Shown here piece after piece: positions 8,122 to 15,896 of a stretch of DNA of 64,000 nucleotides. Origin of the DNA: Candidatus Saccharibacteria bacterium (GTDB taxonomy: Bacteria; Patescibacteriota; Saccharimonadia; Saccharimonadales; Saccharimonadaceae). Within the stretch, counting starts at the first letter, position 1, and the number at the start of each line of letters is the position of its first letter. The translations under genes were made by a program, and so were the position numbers. The notes beneath the pieces are model-generated. The model was given only the letters and a program-made list of their open reading frames with translations. It was not told the DNA's origin and made no database searches. The DNA lies in the NCBI GenBank assembly GCA_016432585.1, contig CP066696.1, forward strand, positions 248,001 through 312,000, written 5' to 3'.

Positions 8122-8861
8122 TGTTGATCGACACTCATTGTCATATTCATGATTCGGCCTATCCGCTAGATACCGACCATGTCTTGCAGCGCGCTCACGA
8201 AGCGGGTGTGGCAAAAATGATTTGCGTTGGCACCGACAAAAACAGCACAAAAGAAGCCGCCGAATTTGCGGCGGCTCACGATAATGTGTTTTATTCTATT
8301 GGTATTCACCCGCACGAAACAAAAGACGGCTGGGAAGAAATTGCCGCGCATGCGCCGGGGGCAGTGGCTGTTGGCGAGATTGGGCTCGACTACTTTTATG
8401 CGCACAGCCCTAAGGACGTGCAGATTCGCGGACTCGAATGGCAAATTGACCTAGCATTAAAGCATAACTTGCCAATTATTTTTCATGTTCGTGAGGCGTT
8501 TGATGATTTTTGGCCGATTTTTGATAATTTTCACGGTATTCGTGGCGTGGTGCATAGCTTTACCGATACAGCCCAGCACCGAGACGAAGCTTTAAAACGA
8601 GGTTTGTTTATAGGGGTAAATGGTATCAGTACGTTTACGAAAGACGAAAATCAGCAGGAAATGTTTGCGACAATTCCTCTAAACCGCTTATTGTTAGAAA
8701 CGGATGCACCATTCTTGACGCCAGCGCCATTACGTGGTAAAGTCAATGAGCCAGCATTTGTGCGCCATATCACAGAGCACCAGGCTCTCATTCGTGATCT
8801 TCCGTACGAACAAATTGCGGCGATCACCACGGCGAATGCCGAATCGTTATTTGCGATCTAA
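8121..8861 (+). CDS. tatD: TatD-family metal-dependent deoxyribonuclease
   Basis: TIM-barrel hydrolase of the TatD family, linked to DNA end processing and quality control. Metal ligands are visible as DTHCHIHD (HxH, residues 4-11), the Glu in VGEIGLDY (about 92), His in IIFHVREAF (about 128), His in GVVHSFTD (about 153), and Asp in LLLETDAPFLTP (about 203). At 246 residues the length is standard. It follows metG with a one-base overlap, an arrangement seen in many bacteria. Confidence 0.92.
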   Translation: MLIDTHCHIHDSAYPLDTDHVLQRAHEAGVAKMICVGTDKNSTKEAAEFAAAHDNVFYSIGIHPHETKDGWEEIAAHAPGAVAVGEIGLDYFYAHSPKDVQIRGLEWQIDLALKHNLPIIFHVREAFDDFWPIFDNFHGIRGVVHSFTDTAQHRDEALKRGLFIGVNGISTFTKDENQQEMFATIPLNRLLLETDAPFLTPAPLRGKVNEPAFVRHITEHQALIRDLPYEQIAAITTANAESLFAI

Positions 8862-8908
8862 AAACAAACAGTAGAAAACGCCAACTCTAATATGAGGTGT
8901 ATGCTGTT

Positions 8909-9205
8909 ATGGAAAACAGGCCACGATCTTCGGAATATATTCCATCATCGACCGTCGAATTTATTGCGACGCCTCTTGAAGACGGGGTAGAGCTCGACCT
9001 TCACAAAAGCAATCTTCCTACGATGGACGAGGTGCGTGCTGAAACACTCGCTGCTTTCGAGGAAACTCCAGCTACAGTTGAGCGCCCTGTATTTTCGCGT
9101 CACGAGCAAATCGGCCGATATAGCCGAAACCTTACCGTCGTACGCCGCCAAACAGCCGGCGGCGAAGTTCCGCTAACGCGCGAAGATCTTGATCTCGCTG
9201 CATAG
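8909..9205 (+). CDS. Small protein of unknown function (98 aa)
   Basis: Not recognised. The start at 8909 (MENRPRSSEYIP) is preferred over a GTG at 8897 because GAGGTG lies at 8894-8899, a usable distance upstream. The product is soluble and acidic, without signal peptide, Cys or membrane helix. The C-terminal third (GRYSRNLTVVRRQTAGGEVP) is basic and may be a binding surface. It is followed 14 bases later by another small gene with a strong AAGGAG site, so the pair is probably an operon. Confidence 0.65.
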   Translation: MENRPRSSEYIPSSTVEFIATPLEDGVELDLHKSNLPTMDEVRAETLAAFEETPATVERPVFSRHEQIGRYSRNLTVVRRQTAGGEVPLTREDLDLAA

Positions 9206-9219
9206 AAAGGAGATATCAT

Positions 9220-9651
9220 ATGTCGATACTCAAAAAAGCACTCTCGCTTATCACTGGTGATCCCGCACAAGTACTTACTATGCCCAAGGACAAAAAACGT
9301 CCTTTTAAAACGCTTTCCGAGCGTGAACTTTTGCAACTAGAAAGTGAAATCGGATCGAAATTATTTGGTGATGTTCCCGCTGGGCATCGCCGCGAGTTTT
9401 TTTGCCTCGATGAAAAAACATGGATTTGGTACGAAGAGTGGCTCGATCCAAAGACTAATAAACCTGATCGTCGAACAGTTCGCTACGAAGTGCACGCTAA
9501 CGGTATTTTAAAGGTGCAAGAAGGCGCGCGTTATTCGTTTATTACGGGCGCAGAGCTCGACAACCTTTTGGCTGCGACCACAATGTACTACGAACAAGTA
9601 ATGCGTGGCGTTTATAAAATCGACCCTGCTACCGGCCAGAAAATTCTATAG
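9220..9651 (+). CDS. Unknown protein, likely conserved in the lineage (143 aa)
   Basis: No family recognised. AAGGAG lies at 9207-9212, 7 bases before the ATG. Features include the motif PFKTLSERELLQLESEIGSK, an aromatic patch FFCLDEKTWIWYEEW, and a C-terminal YEQVMRGVYKIDPATGQ. The aromatic, compact sequence looks like a folded soluble domain. It is probably transcribed with the gene at 8909. The following cysteine desulfurase has its own -10 box at 9656-9661, immediately after this stop. Confidence 0.65.
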   Translation: MSILKKALSLITGDPAQVLTMPKDKKRPFKTLSERELLQLESEIGSKLFGDVPAGHRREFFCLDEKTWIWYEEWLDPKTNKPDRRTVRYEVHANGILKVQEGARYSFITGAELDNLLAATTMYYEQVMRGVYKIDPATGQKIL

Positions 9652-9672
9652 CTGGTATACTGGTAGGAGTAT

Positions 9673-10827
9673 ATGAACACCGAGACGATCTATCTGGATC
9701 ATGCTGCTGCAACGCCTATGGATGAGCGTGTTTTGTTTGCTATGCAGCCGTACTTTACGGATCTTTTTTATAACCCCTCTAGCCCGTATTCGCCAGCTGT
9801 AGCCGTTCGTCGCCAGTACGAGGCGGCAAAGCATACGCTTGCGGGAACGTTTGGTGCTAAGGGCGACGAGCTGGTTATTACTGCCGGCGCAACCGAGTCG
9901 ATTAATCTTGCCTTTGCAAGTATTGGCGGACATGTTGTCACGGCGAATATTGAACACCATGCGGTACTTGCGGCTGCAAAGCGTTATGAACATACGCTCG
10001 TTCAAAGTGATGACCGCGGCTTTGTGTCGGCCGATGCAGTTAAAAAAGCAATCCGCCACGATACGCGGCTGGTAAGTATTGCGCTTGCGAACAACGAGCT
10101 TGGTACTATTCAGCCGATCCGCGATATTGCAGCGGTTATTAAAGCCGAGCGCGATAAGCGTTTAGAGGCCGGCGACACGACGCCAATTTATCTGCATAGC
10201 GATGCTTCGCAGGGCACGGGTCAGCTTGATATTCATGTTTCACGGCTCGGCGTTGATCTTTTAACGCTAAACGCTGGTAAAGTATATGGGCCAAAACAGG
10301 TAGGGCTTTTGTGGGCGGATAGCCGCGTGCAGCTAGAGCCTCAGATTGTAGGTGGTGGACAAGAGCGAGGGTTGCGTAGCGGCACCGAAAACGTTGCGGG
10401 GGTTATTGGGTTTGCGAAGGCAATGGAGCTTGCCGAAAAGCACCGACGTTTCGAGACAGACAGGCTAAAGCAGCTTCGTGATACGTTGCAAACGCAGCTT
10501 ACGAACGCTTTTAGCGATGCGGTCGTATCTGGATACGAAAAGCGCCGTCTTGCTGGACACTTACACATTTCGTTCCCTGGCGTCGATGCTGAGCGTTTGG
10601 TATTTGCGCTTGAAACGCGTGGTGTGTTGGTGGCAACGGGTAGTGCCTGTGCAGCAAACAAAGGAACGCGCTCGCATGTTCTTACGGCTATAGGGTTAGC
10701 GCCCGAAGTTGCAGATGGTAGTTTGCGTTTGACATTGGGCCACTTATCGACCGACGAAAACACCAAGCGGGCTGGTGAAATTATTATCGAGGAAGTGACG
10801 CGCGAGCGAAAAAGGGTAGGTCTATGA
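9673..10827 (+). CDS. Cysteine desulfurase (NifS/IscS family)
   Basis: PLP enzyme that moves sulfur from cysteine to an acceptor protein. Motifs: YLDHAAATPM at the N-terminus, ATESIN (about 75), NIEHHAVL (about 94), the PLP lysine in LNAGKVYGPK (about K203) and the persulfide cysteine in TGSACAANKG (about C326). The residue before the PLP lysine is Gly, where most IscS/NifS proteins have His. No iron-sulfur scaffold gene is nearby. Two genes downstream lies mnmA, with a 4-base and then a 1-base overlap, so the most likely job is sulfur donation for tRNA 2-thiouridine. TATACT (9656-9661) and GGAG precede the ATG. Confidence 0.92.
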   Translation: MNTETIYLDHAAATPMDERVLFAMQPYFTDLFYNPSSPYSPAVAVRRQYEAAKHTLAGTFGAKGDELVITAGATESINLAFASIGGHVVTANIEHHAVLAAAKRYEHTLVQSDDRGFVSADAVKKAIRHDTRLVSIALANNELGTIQPIRDIAAVIKAERDKRLEAGDTTPIYLHSDASQGTGQLDIHVSRLGVDLLTLNAGKVYGPKQVGLLWADSRVQLEPQIVGGGQERGLRSGTENVAGVIGFAKAMELAEKHRRFETDRLKQLRDTLQTQLTNAFSDAVVSGYEKRRLAGHLHISFPGVDAERLVFALETRGVLVATGSACAANKGTRSHVLTAIGLAPEVADGSLRLTLGHLSTDENTKRAGEIIIEEVTRERKRVGL

Positions 10828-11423
10828 AAACAATCATAGCGATTATCGTTGCGCTTGCAATTGTGGTGATAGGGCTTACGATGTACCTCGCACCAGACGA
10901 CCTGGCCGATTGTGGCGACGCGCCAGACGGAGCAACGATGTGCGAACCGGCAGATGCGATTGTTGCCGTAAGTGGTGGCGACACGACGGCCCGAACTGAA
11001 GAGGCGATTCAACTGTATCAAATGGGCTGGGCGCCAAAGCTCATTTTTTCGGGTGCCGCACAAGATAAATCTGGCCCAAGCAATGCCGAGGTTATGCGAC
11101 GGCTAGCGCTTGATAGTGGCGTGCCAGAATCCGATATTATTATCGAAGAGTACGGCGAAACGACAAAGCAAAATGCCGAAAACACGCTAAGTATTTTTAC
11201 CGAAAATAACATTTCGTCGGTCATTTTAGTGACGTCGGCGTATCACCAGCGCCGCGCAGGATTAGAATTTAGCTCGCGAACCGCAGAAGTCGCTGTTCGT
11301 AATCACCCCGTGGCAAGCGACCATCAATGGTCGGCGTTTTGGTGGGCAACGCCAATGGGCTGGTTTTTAGCGCTTGGTGAGTTTACGAAAATCATCGCTT
11401 TTTATGTAGTAGGTAGTCGCTAA
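10824..11423 (+). CDS. YdcF/SanA-like DUF218 membrane-anchored protein
   Basis: DUF218 family: a Rossmann-like domain behind one N-terminal helix (residues 3-22). Core motifs are ADAIVAVSGG, APKLIFSGA, the acidic-site region ESDIIIEEYGETTKQNAEN, and SVILVTSAYHQRRA. In Escherichia coli relatives are YdcF (binds SAM) and SanA (envelope barrier); no reaction is established. It overlaps the cysteine desulfurase by four bases and mnmA by one, so it is translated within the tRNA-thiolation operon. Whether it acts in that pathway is unknown. Confidence 0.82.
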   Translation: MKTIIAIIVALAIVVIGLTMYLAPDDLADCGDAPDGATMCEPADAIVAVSGGDTTARTEEAIQLYQMGWAPKLIFSGAAQDKSGPSNAEVMRRLALDSGVPESDIIIEEYGETTKQNAENTLSIFTENNISSVILVTSAYHQRRAGLEFSSRTAEVAVRNHPVASDHQWSAFWWATPMGWFLALGEFTKIIAFYVVGSR

Positions 11424-12460
11424 TGCGTGTCTATGTTGGTATGAGCGGTGGTGTCGATAGTAGCCTGACAGCAGCTCTTTTAAAAGAGCAAGGGTACGAC
11501 GTGACTGGTGTGTATATGAAAAACTGGACGCAAGATTTGCCTGGCATGAAATGTCCATGGGCAGATGATCTTGCCGACGCGAAGCGTGTTGCGGTACAGC
11601 TTGGAATCGACTTTAAGGTGTTTGATTTTGAGAATGAATACAAGCACAAAGTCGTTGATTACATGATAGAAGAGTACAAGCTTGGACGAACGCCAAACCC
11701 AGATATTATGTGCAACCAAGAGGTTAAGTTTAAGCTGTTTCTTGAAGCCGCGCTAGAAGACGGCGCCGAGATGATAGCAACAGGACACTATGCGCGCGTT
11801 GCTAATGGTGTGCTAAAAATGGCCGTCGATACCAACAAAGATCAGACATATTTTTTGTACCGAGTGACTGGTAAGGCGCTTGAAAAAACACTATTTCCGC
11901 TTGGTGAGTTTACAAAACCCGAAGTTCGCAAAATGGCAGAGGAGCGTGGCTTGTTTACGGCTGCAAAAAAAGACAGCCAAGGTATATGTTTTGTTGGTAA
12001 AGTTGGGATTCGTGATTTTCTGAGCCAGTATGTCGAGCAAAAGCCTGGAAAGATTATTGATAAGCTAACGGGTAAAGTTTTAGGTGTTCACGACGGTGCG
12101 ATTTTTTACACGCTTGGTCAGCGCCATGGCCTAGAACTTGGTGGCGGATTGCCTTACTATGTTGTTGGTAAAAGCATGGATAAAAATGAGGTGTATGTAA
12201 CGACGGATCTTAACGACGATACGCTTTGGAAGAACGATGTCGCGTTAACCGCGGTTCATTGGATAAACGACGCGCCTCAAAATGGAACGTATCAAATTCG
12301 CGTTCGTCACCGCGCAAAGCTCGTTGATGCATCGCTTGAAATACTAGACGACGAGAGTGTTAATCTTCATCTCGAGAATGCCGAGCGCGCCATTGCCGCA
12401 GGTCAATCGGTGGTTATTTATAACGATGACACCTGCCTTGGCGGAGGAATTATCGCCTAG
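11423..12460 (+). CDS. mnmA: tRNA-specific 2-thiouridylase MnmA
   Basis: Adds sulfur at C2 of wobble U34 in tRNAs for Lys, Glu and Gln. The PP-loop SGGVDSS is at residues 8-14. The catalytic cysteines are in NPDIMCNQEVKF (about C97) and DSQGICFVG, and the tRNA-recognition loop is MKCPWADDLADA. The C-terminal beta-barrel continues to DDTCLGGGIIA. At 345 residues it is normal. It is the last gene of the overlapping desulfurase-YdcF-MnmA operon. TrhO (35088) acts on the same wobble base. Confidence 0.96.
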   Translation: MRVYVGMSGGVDSSLTAALLKEQGYDVTGVYMKNWTQDLPGMKCPWADDLADAKRVAVQLGIDFKVFDFENEYKHKVVDYMIEEYKLGRTPNPDIMCNQEVKFKLFLEAALEDGAEMIATGHYARVANGVLKMAVDTNKDQTYFLYRVTGKALEKTLFPLGEFTKPEVRKMAEERGLFTAAKKDSQGICFVGKVGIRDFLSQYVEQKPGKIIDKLTGKVLGVHDGAIFYTLGQRHGLELGGGLPYYVVGKSMDKNEVYVTTDLNDDTLWKNDVALTAVHWINDAPQNGTYQIRVRHRAKLVDASLEILDDESVNLHLENAERAIAAGQSVVIYNDDTCLGGGIIA

Positions 12461-12536
12461 ACTCAAGATCCTAGGTTGCCCTGCTGCGACAATTTGTGGT
12501 ATAAACGTAAGCAGTTAGAAGTAAAAAGGAGCGTAG

Positions 12537-13121
12537 ATGGGTGGGCGACAAAAGGGGTTTACGATTGTCGAACTTCTTATCGTTATTGTTGTTATTGCTC
12601 TACTGGCGGTTATTGTTATCGTTGCCTATAACGGCATGCAGCAAAGGGCTCAGGATACGGCTATCAAGTCCGATTTGAGCGCGATCGGAAAAGCCTTTGC
12701 GAATTATAAAACGATCAAAGGAACGTATCCGACAACCGAAACTGAAATTAGTGAAATCCACAATACGGCCACGACAGGGCTGAATGAATCAAATGTAAAG
12801 ATCACTCGCACCGCCTATGATGTAACAACGCAAGCGGCGGCTGGCGATACTAACCGTCGTAATATTCTTATTTGTGTTCGAAGTGGCGGTACTGATCCGC
12901 AGTTTGGAATCCTTGCGTTATCAAAATCGGGAAGCGTATGGCTGTATACCTCTAATGGCGGTATTTCTCTTAGTCCTGATTCGTGGGTCGGCCAGCAAAC
13001 GACATCGTGTCCACGGGTGGGCATTGCTCTTACGGATCCTGGTTACGCGCGCTGGTTCGGCTACCAGCGAACGGAGGCTGCTTCTGTAGATAGCGGCTGG
13101 CGCGGCTGGACGACACAGTAG
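12537..13121 (+). CDS. Type IV pseudopilin (PulG-like)
   Basis: A short basic leader ends in QKG before FTIVELLIVIVV, the N-methylation and prepilin-peptidase signature with Glu at +5. The hydrophobic helix extends to about residue 30 and leads into QQRAQDTAIKSDLSAIGKAF, the usual amphipathic pilin helix. The C-terminal domain is unique. AAAGGAG lies 6-7 bases before the ATG. It stands alone, with no pilin assembly genes adjacent. A PilM-like gene is 3 kb downstream and a second pseudopilin lies at 40186. Confidence 0.88.
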   Translation: MGGRQKGFTIVELLIVIVVIALLAVIVIVAYNGMQQRAQDTAIKSDLSAIGKAFANYKTIKGTYPTTETEISEIHNTATTGLNESNVKITRTAYDVTTQAAAGDTNRRNILICVRSGGTDPQFGILALSKSGSVWLYTSNGGISLSPDSWVGQQTTSCPRVGIALTDPGYARWFGYQRTEAASVDSGWRGWTTQ

Positions 13122-13161
13122 ATCTTTTACTGTTTGCTACATCTGTTATAATAAGTCTATT

Positions 13162-15054
13162 ATGAATGCACAAGATATACGAAACGCCTACCTACAGTAC
13201 TACAAAGACCGTCAGCACACTGTGATAGCGCGCGCCGCCTTGATGCTAAAAGATGACCCTACAACTCTGTTTACGGGGAGTGGTATGCAGCCCCTTATGC
13301 CATATCTCCTTGGCGAGAGCCACCCCGATGGAGTGCGCCTTGTCGATAGCCAGCCTTGCCTTCGCGCCCAGGATATCGAAGATGTGGGCGATAATCGCCA
13401 TACAGTGTTCTTTGAGATGCTTGGAAACTGGTCGCTCGGTGACTACTTTAAGGCAGATCAGCTTCCGTGGATGTACGAGTTTTTGCTCGATGTTGTGAAG
13501 CTCGATATTAACAAAGTTTATGCAACCTGTTTTATCGGTAACGAAGAATTTAACATTCCCCGTGATAACGAAAGCGCAGAACTTCTAAAGAAAATATTTG
13601 CAGACCGCGGCATCGAAGCGCTGACGGCCGATCTCGGTTCGGAAGAAGATGGCTACGCTAGGGGGATGAAGCCCGGCGAGCGGATATTCTTTTACGATGC
13701 GTTTAAAAACTGGTGGTGGCGCGGCAAAGGAATCGCAGGTATGCCCGAGGGCGAACCAGGTGGTCCAAGTAGCGAAATGTTCTACCGCTTTGATGAATCT
13801 GAACACACCGACGCCGAGAAAAAACAATACGGCGAGTTCTGTCACCCAAACTGTGACTGCGGTAGGTTTATGGAAATCGGCAACAATGTCTTTATGGAAT
13901 ACGTGCGCCGCGGCGAGGGTTTTGAAAAACTGCCCAACCGCAACGTCGACCAAGGCTCGGGCCTCGAGCGAATTGCGGCAGCTGCTATCGACAGTCCAGA
14001 TGTCTTTAAGATCAGTCTTATGTGGCCGATTATTGAAAAACTGGAGATGATTTCCGGCAAAACTTACGAAAGTAACACGAACGCAATGCGCGTAATTGCC
14101 GACCATCTGCGTGGTGCAACATTCCTTGCGGTTGATGGCTGTGTGCCTGCTAATAAAGAGCAGGGCTATGTTATGCGTCGCTTGCTTCGCCGTGCAATTC
14201 GTTTTGCGTTCGATCTTGGTATTGAACAGAACTTTCTTGAGGAGATTGTGCCGGTTATCGCTGATCTTTACCACAACGACTACCCTGAAGTTGCTACAAA
14301 ACGTGAAGAAGTGATCGCTGTGCTTGTAAAAGAAGAAAAAGTCTTCCGTCAGACGCTTCGAAAAGGCCTAAAGCAGATGGAAAAATTCAAATCAGATGGT
14401 CTTACGGGCGCCGAACTGTTCATGCTATATGATACCTACGGATTCCCAGTAGAGCTTTCTACCGAAGAAGCTTTCAAGCAAGAAATTAAGCTTTCGGATA
14501 ACTGGCGCCAAGAGTTCGACGACAAAATGGCCGAACAGCGCGCTCGTTCGCAAACTGCAGCAAAAGGAACGTTCAAGGGTGGTCTTGGTGGCCAAACGCT
14601 TATCCACAAAAAATATCACACCGCAACACACCTTATGTATGCTGCACTTAAGCAGGTGCTTGGCGACCACGTTACCCAGCACGGCAGCAATATTACCGAA
14701 GACCGCTTAAGGTTTGACTTTAACCACGACCAAAAAATGACACCCGAAGAGATTGCTGAAGTTGAACGTATCGTGAACGAGAAAATCAACGAAGATTTGC
14801 CAGTATTTTACAAAGAATACCCAACAGATGAAGCCTTCGAAAAAGGTGCAATTGGCGCGTTTGGTGATAAATACGGTGATACGGTAAAAGTTTACCAAAT
14901 GGGCGAGGGCGATCAGCGCTTTAGCTTCGAGATTTGTGGTGGTCCTCATGTTGATCATACTGGTGAACTTGCAGACGACAAAAAGATCTTCAAAATCACC
15001 AAAGAAGAGTCAAGCTCGGCAGGCATTCGTCGTATCAAGGCTGTTCTAAAATAG
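13162..15054 (+). CDS. alaS: Alanyl-tRNA synthetase, short form
   Basis: Class II synthetase. The aminoacylation domain (about 1-460) is complete, including FFEMLGNWSLGDYFK, FMEIGNNVFMEY and VDQGSGLERIAAA. After EFDDKMAEQRARSQTAAKG the sequence goes almost directly to the zinc/editing motif HTATHLMYAALKQVLG and ends after CGGPHVDHTGEL and SSSAGIRRIKAVLK at residue 630. Usual bacterial AlaRS is about 870 residues. Missing are the editing beta-barrel half ahead of HxxxH and the whole C-Ala/oligomerisation domain. The gene has a clean stop and no alaS remnant follows, so this is a compact type, not a broken gene. TATAAT (13147-13152) lies 9 bases before the ATG. Confidence 0.95.
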   Translation: MNAQDIRNAYLQYYKDRQHTVIARAALMLKDDPTTLFTGSGMQPLMPYLLGESHPDGVRLVDSQPCLRAQDIEDVGDNRHTVFFEMLGNWSLGDYFKADQLPWMYEFLLDVVKLDINKVYATCFIGNEEFNIPRDNESAELLKKIFADRGIEALTADLGSEEDGYARGMKPGERIFFYDAFKNWWWRGKGIAGMPEGEPGGPSSEMFYRFDESEHTDAEKKQYGEFCHPNCDCGRFMEIGNNVFMEYVRRGEGFEKLPNRNVDQGSGLERIAAAAIDSPDVFKISLMWPIIEKLEMISGKTYESNTNAMRVIADHLRGATFLAVDGCVPANKEQGYVMRRLLRRAIRFAFDLGIEQNFLEEIVPVIADLYHNDYPEVATKREEVIAVLVKEEKVFRQTLRKGLKQMEKFKSDGLTGAELFMLYDTYGFPVELSTEEAFKQEIKLSDNWRQEFDDKMAEQRARSQTAAKGTFKGGLGGQTLIHKKYHTATHLMYAALKQVLGDHVTQHGSNITEDRLRFDFNHDQKMTPEEIAEVERIVNEKINEDLPVFYKEYPTDEAFEKGAIGAFGDKYGDTVKVYQMGEGDQRFSFEICGGPHVDHTGELADDKKIFKITKEESSSAGIRRIKAVLK

Positions 15055-15060
15055 GCTAAA

Positions 15061-15118
15061 ACAAAACGACCCCCGGTGACACCTCGACTCTCGGTTCGAG
15101 AGGTGGTGCTACCGGGGG
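15061..15118 (-). terminator. Terminator of the 15132-15762 minus-strand operon
   Basis: CCCCCGGT (15070-15077) pairs with ACCGGGGG (15111-15118), and CACCTC/GAGGTG or CTCTCG/CGAGAG form inside. The minus strand continues with the T-rich run TCGTTTTGTTTT. It may also stop alaS transcripts. Confidence 0.8.
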
Positions 15119-15131
15119 CGTTCTGACGAAT

Positions 15132-15437
15132 CTAGAACAGGGAGTGGATCACGTGCAGGACGAATCCCGCGGTGAGGACGCCTAGTATCGGACAGAGCGA
15201 GTGGGCTATCACCGCCACGTAGATCACGGGGCGGATTGCTCGTATCCACACACTTGCGATGTACAGCAGGCCGCTGATGATGATCCCGACAACGCCAAGT
15301 ACTCCGGTGAAGAAGGCGAGGTCGGAGTAGAAGCCCAGCGGAACGACCACGAGAGCTATCACGAACAGGATCGTGGTGATCACGCCGTTCGTGATATGCA
15401 GTCGCTGCCATTCGTCTTCGGTAAGACCAAGGTTCAT
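15132..15437 (-). CDS. Small GC-rich membrane protein (101 aa)
   Basis: Not recognised. The start MNLGLTEDEWQRLHIT at 15437 is chosen because GAAAGAGGT precedes it; in-frame Met codons further upstream lack such a site. Three hydrophobic helices are visible (about residues 18-38, 42-63 and 72-98), after a short polar N-terminus with Trp and His. Codon use is GC-rich, unlike pilM or alaS on either side. It is the second gene of a two-gene minus-strand operon, 16 bases after the 15454 gene, and ends at the strong terminator at 15061-15118. Confidence 0.75.
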   Translation of the reverse strand: MNLGLTEDEWQRLHITNGVITTILFVIALVVVPLGFYSDLAFFTGVLGVVGIIISGLLYIASVWIRAIRPVIYVAVIAHSLCPILGVLTAGFVLHVIHSLF

Positions 15438-15453
15438 GCGTACCTCTTTCGGG

Positions 15454-15762
15454 TTAGCCGGAAGCCTGTCTTCCGGAGCGGTAGAGCCATATGCATGCGG
15501 CAATGATCGCCGCAAGAAAGATAACTGCGCAACCGCCTGTCGGAAGATAGATATCCACTAGGCGGTTTACATGCACCGGAATCTCGGTGAATGTGCAGTC
15601 GAACGGGTTGTGCGTAGGACACTCGGTGCGGAACGCTTTGGTTTTCGCTGCCTCCTGAATTGCTTTGCTCTCCCAGTAATTGTAAATCTGCTGTACGCCC
15701 TTGGTGTAGCCAATGGCGACAAGCAGACCACCAACTACCGAGATGATGCGCCAGAACTTCAT
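15454..15762 (-). CDS. Small GC-rich membrane protein with two helices (102 aa)
   Basis: Not recognised. MKFWRIISVVGGLLVAIGYT starts at 15762, preceded by GGAAGGAG. One helix lies at residues 5-22 and another at about 72-93, with an extracytoplasmic-looking loop between them containing two Cys (RTECPTHNPFDCTFTEIP) that could form a disulfide if exported. It is the first gene of the operon from the consensus promoter at 15799-15827. Together with the following three-helix protein it may form a small membrane complex (inference from operon and topology only). Confidence 0.75.
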   Translation of the reverse strand: MKFWRIISVVGGLLVAIGYTKGVQQIYNYWESKAIQEAAKTKAFRTECPTHNPFDCTFTEIPVHVNRLVDIYLPTGGCAVIFLAAIIAACIWLYRSGRQASG

Positions 15763-15798
15763 GGCGCTCCTTCCGTAGAGGGGCCGATGACTGAATAT

Positions 15799-15827
15799 AT
15801 TATACAATTTTTTATATTATTTTTCAA
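15799..15827 (-). promoter_or_regulatory. Near-consensus sigma-70 promoter for the two-gene membrane operon
   Basis: On the minus strand TTGAAA (15827-15822) and TATAAT (15804-15799) are separated by 17 bases. Transcription would begin near 15792, about 30 bases before the ATG. Confidence 0.8.
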
Positions 15828-15896
15828 TATACGAGGCCAGGGGTTCTATAGACGGATGTTTATTCTATAGGCAAATGGTATATAATGATACTAATT

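Noticed and set aside
13162-15060. AlaRS shortened by a frameshift
   Set aside because: The frame ends cleanly after the conserved editing Cys/His motif, and the following DNA is a terminator and minus-strand genes with no alaS remnant.
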